A stretch of DNA of 20,868 bases from a virus (IMGVR_UViG_3300043420_001458:1-20868), one strand, 5' to 3'. Counted from the first letter of the stretch, positions 6,790 to 14,580 are shown. Notes: generated by a model not told the origin, from the sequence alone. Program-made: numbers and translations.

Positions 6790-8481
6790 ATGATTACAAT
6801 TGGTGTTTATGGTGCTTTTGATTGGAGAGCAGATAAATCATTTAATCAATATAATGAACAAACCTGGTGCCATGATTCTGGAGCGACTATTTTTGTTGAT
6901 GGAAATCATATTTGCAGCATTTCTGAAGAAAGACTGACTAGAAAAAAGTATGATGGTAATTACCCAATTAATTCTATTGATTACTGTTTAAAAGAAGCAA
7001 ATGTAACAGAAGATCAAGTAGATTTAATTTGTGTACCTAGTATGTGTGTACACATTTGGTATAAAAAATGGTATGAAAATAAAATTCATACCATTTTAAA
7101 GACAAAATTTCCAAATGCAGAGATTAAAATTGTTTCACATCATTTGAGTCATGCATGTGCTTCAATTTTTACATCAAATTTCAATGAAGGATCTTTTTTA
7201 ACTCTGGATGGTGCAGGATCTCTTCTTTTGGGATATGACTACGATCCAAAAATGGCAGAAACTAGTTCAATTGGATACTTTAATAAAAGTAAGAAGCAAA
7301 TTAGATTTTTCACTGGACCTTCTGGACTCACTGATTTTGGAACTTTTTATCACGCATATGCACACCAAATTTATTGTGAAAAAATTAAACAACATATTGA
7401 TGGGTATGATGAAAAGTATCGTGAAAGTTGGGATGGAAAAATAATGGGTCTTTCTGCATATGGATCTACGGCAGAATTTACAGATAAAGATAAAGAGTAT
7501 AAACTCTCTAAAGATCTTGCTCACGGAACATTTCCTTACGTTACATTTAATTTGAGTAATTCACCAAAATGGAATACATTTAAAAATCCTGATGAAAAAG
7601 CATATCTCCTCCAAAAAAACTTTGAGAGTGCTCTTTTAGAATATTTTATTGAGTTAAAAAATGAAGGTTATTTGGATGATCATGTTTGCCTTTCTGGCGG
7701 TTCTTTCTTAAATGTACTTGGAAATTCTGTTTTAAAACAATCAAATATTGTAAAAGATATTCATATTCCACCGTGCCCAAATGATACAGGACTTCATTTT
7801 GGAGCAGCATGTTATGGGGTATTTAAGGGAGATGAAGAAGTCAAAATGCCAGAAAATATTGCACTTCTTGGAAAAGAATATAGTGATGAAGAAATTGAAA
7901 AAGTATTAAAAGAATCTAATATTTCTTATGAGAAATATGAAAATTTTGATGAGGTGTGTGATTTAATTTCAATATATTTGACTGCCGATAAAATTATTGG
8001 TTGGTTCCAAGGAAGATCAGAATTTGGTCCTAGAGCATTAGGTTCTCGTTCATTATTGATGCATCCAGGTCCTAAAGAAAACAAGGACATTATGAATTAT
8101 CGTGTTAAGCATCGTGAATACTGGAGACCTTTTGCTGGTATAATTCTAGAGGAAAACTTAAATGATTACTTTGAAGAAGATTTCAATTCTCCCTACATGT
8201 TGTATTCTCTTACAGTCAAAAAAGAAAAAGAACCTAAAATCGGAGCAATTACTCACGAAGATAAAACTTGTCGAATTCAGACAGTAAATGCTAGAATTAA
8301 TCCGAAAATGACTCAACTTCTCCAGAAATTTGAAGAATATTCAGATGTTCCTGTTCTTCTAAATACATCATTCAATGACAATGGAGAACCTATTGTCGAA
8401 TCACCTCAGGATGCTATCAATTCATTTAAAAATATGGATATTGATTATCTTGTAATTGGAAACTTTATTGTTAGGAAGTAA
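6790..8481 (+). CDS. carbamoyltransferase, NodU/CmcH/TobZ family
   Basis: This full-length enzyme (563 residues) transfers a carbamoyl group from carbamoyl phosphate, through carbamoyl-AMP, to a hydroxyl of a sugar or other acceptor. The N-terminal Kae1-like domain has CHDSGA (27-32), ISEERLTR (44-51), the metal-binding HHLSHA (117-122) and LTLDGAG (138-143). It then has LSGGSFLNVLGN (301-312). The C-terminal carbamoyl-phosphate domain has FQGRSEFGPRALGSRS (406-421), REYWRPFAG (442-450) and LLNTSFNDNGEP (523-534). All signature segments are intact, so it should be active. Ribosome site AAAGGAG at 6776-6782. Its stop overlaps the next start (TAATG). In this cassette it most likely carbamoylates a sugar made by the adjacent transferases. 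Confidence 0.93.
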   Translation: MITIGVYGAFDWRADKSFNQYNEQTWCHDSGATIFVDGNHICSISEERLTRKKYDGNYPINSIDYCLKEANVTEDQVDLICVPSMCVHIWYKKWYENKIHTILKTKFPNAEIKIVSHHLSHACASIFTSNFNEGSFLTLDGAGSLLLGYDYDPKMAETSSIGYFNKSKKQIRFFTGPSGLTDFGTFYHAYAHQIYCEKIKQHIDGYDEKYRESWDGKIMGLSAYGSTAEFTDKDKEYKLSKDLAHGTFPYVTFNLSNSPKWNTFKNPDEKAYLLQKNFESALLEYFIELKNEGYLDDHVCLSGGSFLNVLGNSVLKQSNIVKDIHIPPCPNDTGLHFGAACYGVFKGDEEVKMPENIALLGKEYSDEEIEKVLKESNISYEKYENFDEVCDLISIYLTADKIIGWFQGRSEFGPRALGSRSLLMHPGPKENKDIMNYRVKHREYWRPFAGIILEENLNDYFEEDFNSPYMLYSLTVKKEKEPKIGAITHEDKTCRIQTVNARINPKMTQLLQKFEEYSDVPVLLNTSFNDNGEPIVESPQDAINSFKNMDIDYLVIGNFIVRK

Positions 8482-9467
8482 TGAAAACAATTATTAATGT
8501 TGATGGTGGATATGGTCGTATCCTTTGCGCAATTCCTGCTCTACTCAAATATGGAAAACTGCATCCAGATGAAGACTGGTATGTAATGATTCCTGGTTGG
8601 GATGTAGCAACTTGGGGAATTCCAGAACTTCAGAATAGAACATTTAACCCAGAAACAAAGGGTATGTTTGAGAACTACTATTGGGATGCTGATAAAGTTA
8701 TTGCACCAGAACCTTATAAACTTCCTAAGTTTTATAGGAATGAGATTTCTCTTCGTGAAGCATTTGATTCTATCATCAACGAAACAGAAGATCACTCAGA
8801 CCTTCCTGATATGATTTTTAAGTGCTCCATTGATGAAATTATTGCAGCAAAAAGTTGTCTTTCAAATATTCGTAAAGATAATATAAACAAAAAAATCATT
8901 GTTTTTCAACCTTTTGGAAGTACAATTGAAAATACTGAAATTGGAATGTATGACAAATCAATGAGATCTATTAATCATTATATGGTTGAAAAGATTGTCA
9001 ATGAATTGTCTAAAGATTATGTTTTAATCAATATGAATGCTCCAGTATGGGGACATCCTGATGTTATTAATATACAACCAGATCCTGGATTGAGAATTTG
9101 GGCAGCAATCATTCAGGAAGCAGATTATTTTATTGGTTGTGATAGTTGTGGACAACACATGGCAAGATGTGTTGGTACAGATGCTTCAATTGTAATTGCA
9201 GGAACTCATGAAATTAATATTTCTTATCCAGAAAAGTTCCATATTATTAAAAGGGAAGGTGCAAAATACTATCCAAATCCAATGAGAGTATCAATGATAA
9301 ATTCAATGCTTTCGGATAAACTCAACGAAGAAAGAAATTCTTTCTCTGATAATGAAATCAAAGAAGCAATCAAAGAAATTCGTAAGAGAATTGAAAAAAC
9401 AAGTAAAATTACTGGAGCAACAACAGTCAAAGCAATAGAAGTAAAAGAATCTAAAGGTTTTTCATGA
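8481..9467 (+). CDS. GT9/heptosyltransferase-like glycosyltransferase
   Basis: A 328-residue GT-B-fold candidate. The first strand and glycine loop (INVDGGYGRILCAIPALLK) match the N-terminus of heptosyltransferase-like proteins, which adds sugars to lipopolysaccharide-type acceptors. The C-terminal domain has FQPFGS (142-147) and then EADYFIGCDSCGQHMARCVG, the typical donor-site segment where GT9 proteins read D-S-G-P-x-H; here C223 and Q225 replace parts of it. The ATG overlaps the carbamoyltransferase stop, so the two are likely co-translated. The last 60 residues are charged and probably helical. The donor sugar is unknown. I am fairly sure of the fold and less so of the exact family. Confidence 0.75.
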   Translation: MKTIINVDGGYGRILCAIPALLKYGKLHPDEDWYVMIPGWDVATWGIPELQNRTFNPETKGMFENYYWDADKVIAPEPYKLPKFYRNEISLREAFDSIINETEDHSDLPDMIFKCSIDEIIAAKSCLSNIRKDNINKKIIVFQPFGSTIENTEIGMYDKSMRSINHYMVEKIVNELSKDYVLINMNAPVWGHPDVINIQPDPGLRIWAAIIQEADYFIGCDSCGQHMARCVGTDASIVIAGTHEINISYPEKFHIIKREGAKYYPNPMRVSMINSMLSDKLNEERNSFSDNEIKEAIKEIRKRIEKTSKITGATTVKAIEVKESKGFS

Positions 9468-9826
9468 TGCAGTGTCCAAGAGTTCCGATTTCAATTGGAG
9501 AATTGCTTGATAAAATCACAATCCTTCAAATCAAAGCAAAGAAAACAGATAATACTTTTGTACATAAAGAACTTAATGATTTAATTACAATTGCACAGGA
9601 ACTTAAGGTTTATAGAGAAGATTATCTAAATGATCTGAAAACTGTTAACGAAAAACTATGGGATATTGAAGATAAATTGAGAGAACTTGAAGATTTGTGG
9701 AAATTTGATGATGAATTTATTTACCTAGCAAGACAAGTTTATATTACAAATGACGAAAGAGCAAGAATAAAGAAACAAATTAATGACAAAACAAATTCAG
9801 AGTATTCTGAAATTAAATTATATTAA
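9464..9826 (+). CDS. DUF6165-like coiled-coil protein
   Basis: A 120-residue protein whose start VPISIGELLDKITILQIKA and conserved late segment DDEFIYLARQVYITNDERARIKKQIN match what I remember of DUF6165. That family is found next to glycosyltransferases in polysaccharide gene clusters; its function is not known. The middle is strongly heptad-like (YLNDLKTVNEKLWDIEDKL), so it may be a dimer or a scaffold for the enzymes around it. It overlaps the GT9-like gene by four bases (ATGA), with a second in-frame ATG three bases on. No catalytic motif is seen. Confidence 0.75.
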   Translation: MMQCPRVPISIGELLDKITILQIKAKKTDNTFVHKELNDLITIAQELKVYREDYLNDLKTVNEKLWDIEDKLRELEDLWKFDDEFIYLARQVYITNDERARIKKQINDKTNSEYSEIKLY

Positions 9827-9848
9827 TTAATGTATTGTAAGAAAATCA

Positions 9849-10748
9849 ATGATTCCAAAAATTATCCATCAATCAGCACCTAAAGATACTAACGTTTGGC
9901 ATCCATTATGGTTTGAGTGCCAAGAATCTTGGAAAAGAAATTTCCCAGAATCAGAATATCAATATATTATGTGGAATGATGATGATATTGACGAATTAGT
10001 GAAAAATAATTATCCAGAGCATTGGAACTATTTTAAAGATATCAGACCACATATTGTAAAAATTGACATATCAAGATTCTTTATTTTACATCATTATGGT
10101 GGAATATATGCAGATATGGATACCTACTGTTATGGTAATTTTTACACTAGAATAAAGTCTGAAAAAGTTTTACTCGTACAGTCATCATACTTGGCAGAGG
10201 AAAAATATCAAAATTCTTTGATGTGTTCAGAAAAAAATAATAGTTTTTTCATTGATTGTATAGAAGAAGCATTTAAAAGATCTAAAATATTTGGGAATTT
10301 TGATATTTTTGACAAAAACTTTTCCCCAGAGAAAAAAATACCAAGTATTATAAAGGTTATATCAGGTCCAATTTTATTAACTAAATTATTAAAAGATAGA
10401 AAATACAAAAATATAGTAAAATGTTTGCATTATGCAATTTATAATGCTAGACCAAAGGAATATTCAAACAAAATATATGTCAGACACATGTTAACTGGTC
10501 AATGGGGAAATGATACCATAGATTATCTTATAAAACAACACAAAATACTAGAATTTAATGCAAATGAACGCATAGAATTTTCAGAATTACGAAAAATAGA
10601 TTATAAACAATCTAAAGATATTGACATATCAAATTTTAATTTTTATAAAGATCTTTCTCTCGCAGACAAATTTTATTTGGAGATGAGGTTTGATTATGAT
10701 TCTGTGGATTTAGAAGAAATTATGAACCCAATACCAATAAAATATTAA
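9849..10748 (+). CDS. GT32-type glycosyltransferase (DxD sugar-binding region)
   Basis: A 299-residue enzyme with the classic start IPKIIHQSAP (2-11), W-rich middle, and the conserved block KIDISRFFILHHYGGIYADM running into DTYC, where D89-M-D91 is the metal/nucleotide-sugar DxD motif. These are hallmarks of the OCH1/mannosyltransferase-like GT32 family. The C-terminal region is longer and less conserved, and very AT-rich. It probably adds a hexose to a glycan made by the cassette; donor and acceptor are not visible. The next start follows after four bases, so it is likely co-expressed with the dioxygenase-like gene downstream. Confidence 0.85.
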   Translation: MIPKIIHQSAPKDTNVWHPLWFECQESWKRNFPESEYQYIMWNDDDIDELVKNNYPEHWNYFKDIRPHIVKIDISRFFILHHYGGIYADMDTYCYGNFYTRIKSEKVLLVQSSYLAEEKYQNSLMCSEKNNSFFIDCIEEAFKRSKIFGNFDIFDKNFSPEKKIPSIIKVISGPILLTKLLKDRKYKNIVKCLHYAIYNARPKEYSNKIYVRHMLTGQWGNDTIDYLIKQHKILEFNANERIEFSELRKIDYKQSKDIDISNFNFYKDLSLADKFYLEMRFDYDSVDLEEIMNPIPIKY

Positions 10749-10752
10749 TTTT

Positions 10753-11295
10753 ATGAAAATGAAAATTGTCAACCAAAAATTAAATATCTATAGCATAAAA
10801 AATTTTCATAAACCTCCATTGTTCAAGAAAAATAAACTGATTAAAATATGTTGGGAAAATTTAAAGTATAAACGTCAAGGATATAATTGGCCAATAATTG
10901 ATGAGAACCACTGGTTTTCATTACTTTATGATAAATTTTTCGATTTTTCAATGAAAAAATTTAATTTTACTCCTGATGAAAAATTGAGTAGACGATGTTG
11001 GTGCTATGGATCAACACAAACTAATTATAGTTCTTACTGGCACGATCATAAATTAACATCAACAATTAATTCAGTCTATTATCTAAGCATTCCATCAAAA
11101 ACATCTATTAGTTTTTTGGATGAACAAACCCAAATATTGTTTCCATACTTTCCTGAAGAAAATGAGTTGATAATTTTTCCAAATGATCTTAAGCATAAAC
11201 CAAATAATTTTTGTGGAAAAGGCAGTAGGATTTCTATAAATATGGAAATTATTGCTAAAGAATCTTCAGATCTCTTATTTAATAGAATCAAATAA
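10753..11295 (+). CDS. 2OG/Fe(II) dioxygenase-like protein (HxH type)
   Basis: A 180-residue protein resembling the 'putative 2OG-Fe(II) oxygenase' family common in cyanophages. The core reads SSYWHDHK, then STINSVYYLSIP, ELIIFPNDLKHKP and GSRISINMEI. Likely iron ligands are H97, H99 (or D98) and H148; R159 is placed for 2-oxoglutarate. The HxH in place of HxD is seen in this family. The N-terminal third is rich in Lys and aromatics and has no recognised domain. Base composition is lower in G+C than the transferases upstream. A second in-frame ATG lies six bases after the first. Substrate unknown. Confidence 0.7.
   Translation: MKMKIVNQKLNIYSIKNFHKPPLFKKNKLIKICWENLKYKRQGYNWPIIDENHWFSLLYDKFFDFSMKKFNFTPDEKLSRRCWCYGSTQTNYSSYWHDHKLTSTINSVYYLSIPSKTSISFLDEQTQILFPYFPEENELIIFPNDLKHKPNNFCGKGSRISINMEIIAKESSDLLFNRIK
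11235..11242 (+). promoter_or_regulatory. possible late promoter TATAAATA inside a gene
   Basis: An exact late octamer within the 3' end of the preceding dioxygenase-like gene, 70 bases before the small gene at 11312. In DNA this AT-rich several exact octamers are expected by chance, so support is weak. Confidence 0.2.
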
Positions 11296-11311
11296 TTCGT
11301 TATACATAATT

Positions 11312-11548
11312 ATGTTAGTAAATCAAATGAAATTTATGATACCAAATATAGAAAATATTCGACATGCAAAAGAATGGGCAAACATTTCTGAAGAAACCTG
11401 TAAAGAATACTGTTCTTTGTATAATATGGTAAGAAGAGAACTTGGTGGTTTATCTAATTTTGAAACCATCAGACATATTACAAATTATGTAATAGATTCT
11501 ACAAATAAAAGATTCAATATCATACATTCAGAATATGATATAAAATAA
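11312..11548 (+). CDS. small hypothetical protein
   Basis: A 78-residue protein I do not recognise. It is helical in appearance with conserved-looking residues (HAKEWANISEETCKEYCSLY, then RRELGGLSNFETIRHITNYV). The frame is open further upstream, but that would overlap the previous gene, so the first ATG after that stop is used. ATGs at 11327 and 11336 are also possible. There is no clear ribosome site. Amino-acid use looks like a real protein (balanced, with an amphipathic pattern), unlike the shadow frames nearby. It lies between two dioxygenase-like genes and may be part of the same unit. Confidence 0.55.
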   Translation: MLVNQMKFMIPNIENIRHAKEWANISEETCKEYCSLYNMVRRELGGLSNFETIRHITNYVIDSTNKRFNIIHSEYDIK

Positions 11549-11603
11549 AATTATTATTCCTTTTATTTCGTATTTTTCTATATTTTTTAAAATCAAAGAT
11601 GCC

Positions 11604-12236
11604 ATGAAAAAATTATTTAAAGGTCTTCCAGTTTATAAAGTTTCTAATTTTTACAAAAAAGAGACTGATAAAGAATTTTCCAACAATTATGATTATTTTA
11701 TTGAGCAATACAAAAATGGTTTAAATATTAAAGAATCTGGTTACTTTCCTAAAGATAATTATTCTTTTCCTATAGAAAATAATGATTATACAAAAAAATT
11801 GATGGATAAAATTTTTACTTTTTGTAAGAAAAAGTTCAAATTCTCAAATAGTCCTTATGTTAGCAAAACTCTAAATGTCTATGCATCAAATGCATACAAA
11901 TCAGAGAATATTTTGCATAATCACTATACACAAGAGCATGGTAAAATTTGTTCAATATATTACTTTAATGCTCCAGAAGATACTGGAGGAAAAATTATGT
12001 TTAAACTTGCATTTGATGACCCAAAAGTATTTTATTATAAACCAAAAAAATATGATTTATTGATTTTTCCAGATGTAATTTTACACTTTGAAGAAGATAT
12101 GAATGAGTCTGAAGAATATAAAATTTCTCTAAATTATGATATATCAATGTCTGAAGACTCTTTTGATATTTTTATTGAAAATTTTGAAAATAATCTATTA
12201 AAAAGAATATTGCGGAAGTTTTCTTTTCGAAAATAA
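11604..12236 (+). CDS. divergent 2OG/Fe(II) dioxygenase-like protein
   Basis: A 210-residue protein with the same core order as the gene at 10753: LHNHYTQEHGKICSIYYFNA, then GGKIMF, YDLLIFPDVILHF and YKISLNYDIS. The likely iron ligands are H105, H107 and H161. At the 2-oxoglutarate position a lysine (K173) replaces the usual arginine, which some members of the fold accept. The protein is highly charged and the gene is among the most AT-rich in the window (about 20-30% G+C over sampled lines). The C-terminus ends in a basic segment (LKRILRKFSFRK). Active or degenerate cannot be decided from sequence. A terminator follows, ending the cassette. Confidence 0.6.
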   Translation: MKKLFKGLPVYKVSNFYKKETDKEFSNNYDYFIEQYKNGLNIKESGYFPKDNYSFPIENNDYTKKLMDKIFTFCKKKFKFSNSPYVSKTLNVYASNAYKSENILHNHYTQEHGKICSIYYFNAPEDTGGKIMFKLAFDDPKVFYYKPKKYDLLIFPDVILHFEEDMNESEEYKISLNYDISMSEDSFDIFIENFENNLLKRILRKFSFRK

Positions 12237-12266
12237 CCCAAAATTCAATATCTAATATTAGAATTA

Positions 12267-12288
12267 TTACACTTTAAGAACTGTCCAC
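12267..12288 (+). repeat. third, weaker copy of the 22-base upstream element
   Basis: Aligned without gaps to the elements at 14533 and 18663 it matches 12 and 13 of 22 bases respectively, sharing the pattern AC..TTT.A.AA.TGTC. As in those copies, a hairpin follows and a -10-like hexamer (TATAGT, 12319) starts exactly 31 bases after the last base. The match alone is weak; the equal spacing raises it. Confidence 0.35.
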
Positions 12289-12289
12289 C

Positions 12290-12320
12290 AAAACCCCACA
12301 GGAAACCCTGTGGGGTTTTA
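12290..12320. terminator. rho-independent terminator, near-symmetric
   Basis: A 13-base-pair perfect stem (AAAACCCCACAGG with CCTGTGGGGTTTT) around AAAC. The T run is only four bases before TATAG. It ends the glycan cassette. The A run on the other side is short, so action on the opposite strand is only possible. Confidence 0.8.
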
Positions 12321-12379
12321 TAGTAATTTGCACTAACAACCAAAGGATGTATTCAAGTTTAGACAGACTGATTTTCATT

Positions 12380-12413
12380 GGATCCTTTATGATCCTCATG
12401 AACTGGGGAGTTC
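12380..12413 (+). other. two tandem small hairpins in the leader of the metallopeptidase gene
   Basis: GGATC-CTTTAT-GATCC (12380-12395) and GAACT-GGGG-AGTTC (12400-12413) lie four bases apart, 24 bases before the start codon at 12438. The rest of the 12321-12437 gap shows no gene. A TACTAT (12424-12429) is a poor -10 candidate. Five-base-pair stems can arise by chance. Confidence 0.3.
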
Positions 12414-12437
12414 GTCTCACTCATACTATTCTGAATT

Positions 12438-12854
12438 ATGTTTTATCTTGAAATCACTGGCCACAAGGCACCTAGAAGGCGCTGTAAAGACGCTGTAGAA
12501 TGGTTTGTGAGGAATCATATGCCTAGGCATAAATTGGACATCATAGTGCACCATAGAGGTCTTCTGAGAGAAGGTGTGTATGGGTGGTGCACTGTTCAAG
12601 ATTGTGATTGGAAACCAAGATGCTTTCTTTTGGAGATTCATAATCGCCTTGATTCAAACAATTACCTTAATACACTTTTTCATGAGTTAGTTCATGTACA
12701 TCAACATGTTCGTGGAGATCTTCGTGATAAGGGTTCTCTAAGACTCTGGAAGGGTATTGATTGTAGCGAACTTGATTATGAAGAACTTCCATGGGAACTA
12801 GAAGCAGAAGCAATGGAATCTTCACTTCTTCATGAGTACTTGACAAGACCATAA
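12438..12854 (+). CDS. SprT-like zinc metallopeptidase
   Basis: A 138-residue protein with an HExxH zinc motif, FHELVHVHQHVRGDL, with H82, E83 and H86. E122 or E124 in the later ELEAEAMESSL helix would be the third ligand. Size and layout fit small SprT/minigluzincin-like peptidases; homologues are frequent in T4-like cyanophages. SprT/Spartan proteins cut proteins crosslinked to DNA; whether this one does is unknown. The final codons contain the -35 of the next promoter, and the -10 follows the stop, so the gene downstream has its own transcription start. No clear ribosome site precedes the ATG. Confidence 0.75.
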   Translation: MFYLEITGHKAPRRRCKDAVEWFVRNHMPRHKLDIIVHHRGLLREGVYGWCTVQDCDWKPRCFLLEIHNRLDSNNYLNTLFHELVHVHQHVRGDLRDKGSLRLWKGIDCSELDYEELPWELEAEAMESSLLHEYLTRP

Positions 12855-12869
12855 GAATCTGTCTATAAT
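12840..12869 (+). promoter_or_regulatory. sigma70-type promoter, consensus -35 and -10
   Basis: TTGACA (12840-12845), 18-base spacer, TATAAT (12864-12869). It has the same hexamers, spacer length and TGTCTATAATT surround as the promoter at 2964, and again sits at the end of the upstream gene. It would drive the 532-residue protein from about 12876, leaving a leader of about 55 bases. Confidence 0.75.
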
Positions 12870-12931
12870 TGGATTGTTGCCCTTTGAGAACTCCGGTAGC
12901 TAAATATCTCTAGGAAATAATAAACATTCTC

Positions 12932-14530
12932 ATGGCAGCACCAAACACAAAGGAGTTCCTTGCATGTTTTGCCTTTGCGTATTTCATGAAGAATCAGAAC
13001 TATAAGAATAATCCACAACATAAAGAAGATTGGATTGATATCTTTAATGACTTTAAAGTTGGTGATGTAAAACCAATCTATCAAGAGTATCTTGAACCAA
13101 ACTTTAAGTATTCAAATTTAAAATCAAGATATTCGTATATAACAGGTAGTCCAGATAATCACTTGTATGCGATTTATAATCAGATGGTTACTTTGTTTGA
13201 TTCAAACTTATTGAATACAACTAAAAAGTACAGAATATACGGACAAGATAGTAGTTTTGTAAAAACTGTAAAGGATGATTGTTTAAAGAGATTGCATGAA
13301 ATATTCTCTGAATCATTCTCTAAAGATGCAAAGGCACAGGATTTAACACCTGCAGATTTTTATATTGTTGACTCTAATGAGGCAGATAATATAAAAAAAG
13401 AATTTAAAAAAGAAATCATAAGTCCCAAGAATGATACAACATTACTTTTAAATTACCAGAAGGATAAGAGTAAGACTTACGAACAACTTATTGTTAAGTA
13501 TTTTAAGAGTAAGGAACTATTTCCTATTTCACATAAGATGCCAGATGGAAAAGATCCTTCAACATCAATTAAATTGGGTGGAAATATATCAAAAATTGGT
13601 AATGTGAATAAAAAAAATATTGATCCTTATTCACAATTAATGGTCGCATTGTATGCAAAAAGTCCAAGTGAAGTTGAAAAGTTAATTGATAAGATTATTG
13701 ACATTAGATATGAAAAGTGGGATATTCGTGAGAATATTAGCTCTACTACTTGGGCATTAAATTTTGATTTTAATTATAAAAAGTTAGATTCTCATTTTGA
13801 TGATGCTGAATTTTTATTAAAACCAATTCCAAGTGGTGGATCTGGTAGTTTTAATGGTAAGTTCTTCATTGTAAAAGGACAAAAAGCACAAACACCATGG
13901 GTTGCTGGAATGGCACCAAGATCATTAGAACCATTCTTAAGATCTTATTCTGGATATAATAACATTATGAGATTACTTGGAAAGAAAAGAGCACAAGTAT
14001 TTGATGATGTAATTTACAAAGAGTTATTAAGGACAAAACGAACAAAGCAAGCAGCAGATCTTGAAATGAATAGAATTCGTTCAAAGATACCAGAATATAG
14101 AAAATGTATGGTATTATTGATGAGTCCTAAGTTTCATACTTTTAATGAACTTTCGAAAAAACTTTCACCATTCTTTATTAAAATTGGACAATTGGGTGGA
14201 TTTGAAGAGTTTCAAAAAGAGATGATTAAAAAGATTCGATCTGAAGGTGGATTCTCAACTGACTTAGGAGCAATTAATTCGACCCGTTTATCTGAACATT
14301 ATATTTCTCTACAAATGTCTTATTTCCTATTTGTAGGTGGTCAATCCTTCAGACAATTCTTAAAAAAATCAATTTTCTTTACGATCTTTGGTGCAATTAC
14401 GAAGAGAGGTTTTACAAAAATTTCTGGTAGTGGTGCGACTAATTTAGTGAAAAGAAAGATACAAACTGGTAAGATGCTCAAAGAAGTTGAAGTTTCATTT
14501 ACTGCTGCACCTCATTTAATTCTGCTATAG
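12932..14530 (+). CDS. large protein of unknown function
   Basis: A 532-residue protein I do not recognise by name. It is mostly soluble and Lys-rich. Segments that look conserved are TPADFYIVD (139-147), YEQLIVKYFKSKELFPISHKMP (183-204) followed by TSIKLGGN (211-218), a glycine-rich PIPSGGSGSFNGKFFIVKGQ stretch near 310, and a hydrophobic C-terminal part (SYFLFVGGQSFRQFLKKSIFF). The pairing of an Asp-ending strand with a later I-S-x-K strand recalls PD-(D/E)XK-like nuclease cores in some phage proteins, but this is a guess. It has its own strong promoter at 12840 and a UUCG-loop terminator after it, so it is a single-gene unit between a peptidase and a helicase. AGGA at 12912 is too far off to be a good ribosome site. 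Confidence 0.8.
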   Translation: MAAPNTKEFLACFAFAYFMKNQNYKNNPQHKEDWIDIFNDFKVGDVKPIYQEYLEPNFKYSNLKSRYSYITGSPDNHLYAIYNQMVTLFDSNLLNTTKKYRIYGQDSSFVKTVKDDCLKRLHEIFSESFSKDAKAQDLTPADFYIVDSNEADNIKKEFKKEIISPKNDTTLLLNYQKDKSKTYEQLIVKYFKSKELFPISHKMPDGKDPSTSIKLGGNISKIGNVNKKNIDPYSQLMVALYAKSPSEVEKLIDKIIDIRYEKWDIRENISSTTWALNFDFNYKKLDSHFDDAEFLLKPIPSGGSGSFNGKFFIVKGQKAQTPWVAGMAPRSLEPFLRSYSGYNNIMRLLGKKRAQVFDDVIYKELLRTKRTKQAADLEMNRIRSKIPEYRKCMVLLMSPKFHTFNELSKKLSPFFIKIGQLGGFEEFQKEMIKKIRSEGGFSTDLGAINSTRLSEHYISLQMSYFLFVGGQSFRQFLKKSIFFTIFGAITKRGFTKISGSGATNLVKRKIQTGKMLKEVEVSFTAAPHLILL

Positions 14531-14532
14531 TC

Positions 14533-14554
14533 AGACGGTTTTAAAAGTGTCACA
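14533..14554 (+). repeat. 22-base upstream element, copy 1
   Basis: This stretch matches 18663-18684 at 19 of 22 bases without gaps, ending in AAGTGTCACA. The core GTGT-C-ACAC (14547-14555) is an odd-length palindrome. TATAAT begins 31 bases after its last base here and in copy 2, with a hairpin between. It may be a binding site or part of a conserved transcription start/stop module. Confidence 0.65.
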
Positions 14555-14555
14555 C

Positions 14556-14580
14556 CGACTCCTTCGGGGGTCGATTTCTT
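14556..14580 (+). terminator. UUCG-tetraloop terminator
   Basis: CGACTCC and GGGGTCG pair over seven bases (one G-T pair) around a stable TTCG loop, followed by ATTTCTT. It would end transcription of the 532-residue gene just before the helicase promoter. Confidence 0.65.

Noticed and set aside
12237-12437. tRNA or small RNA gene in the longest gap
   Set aside because: No cloverleaf or conserved TTC/GTTCGA-type arm; only a terminator and short hairpins.
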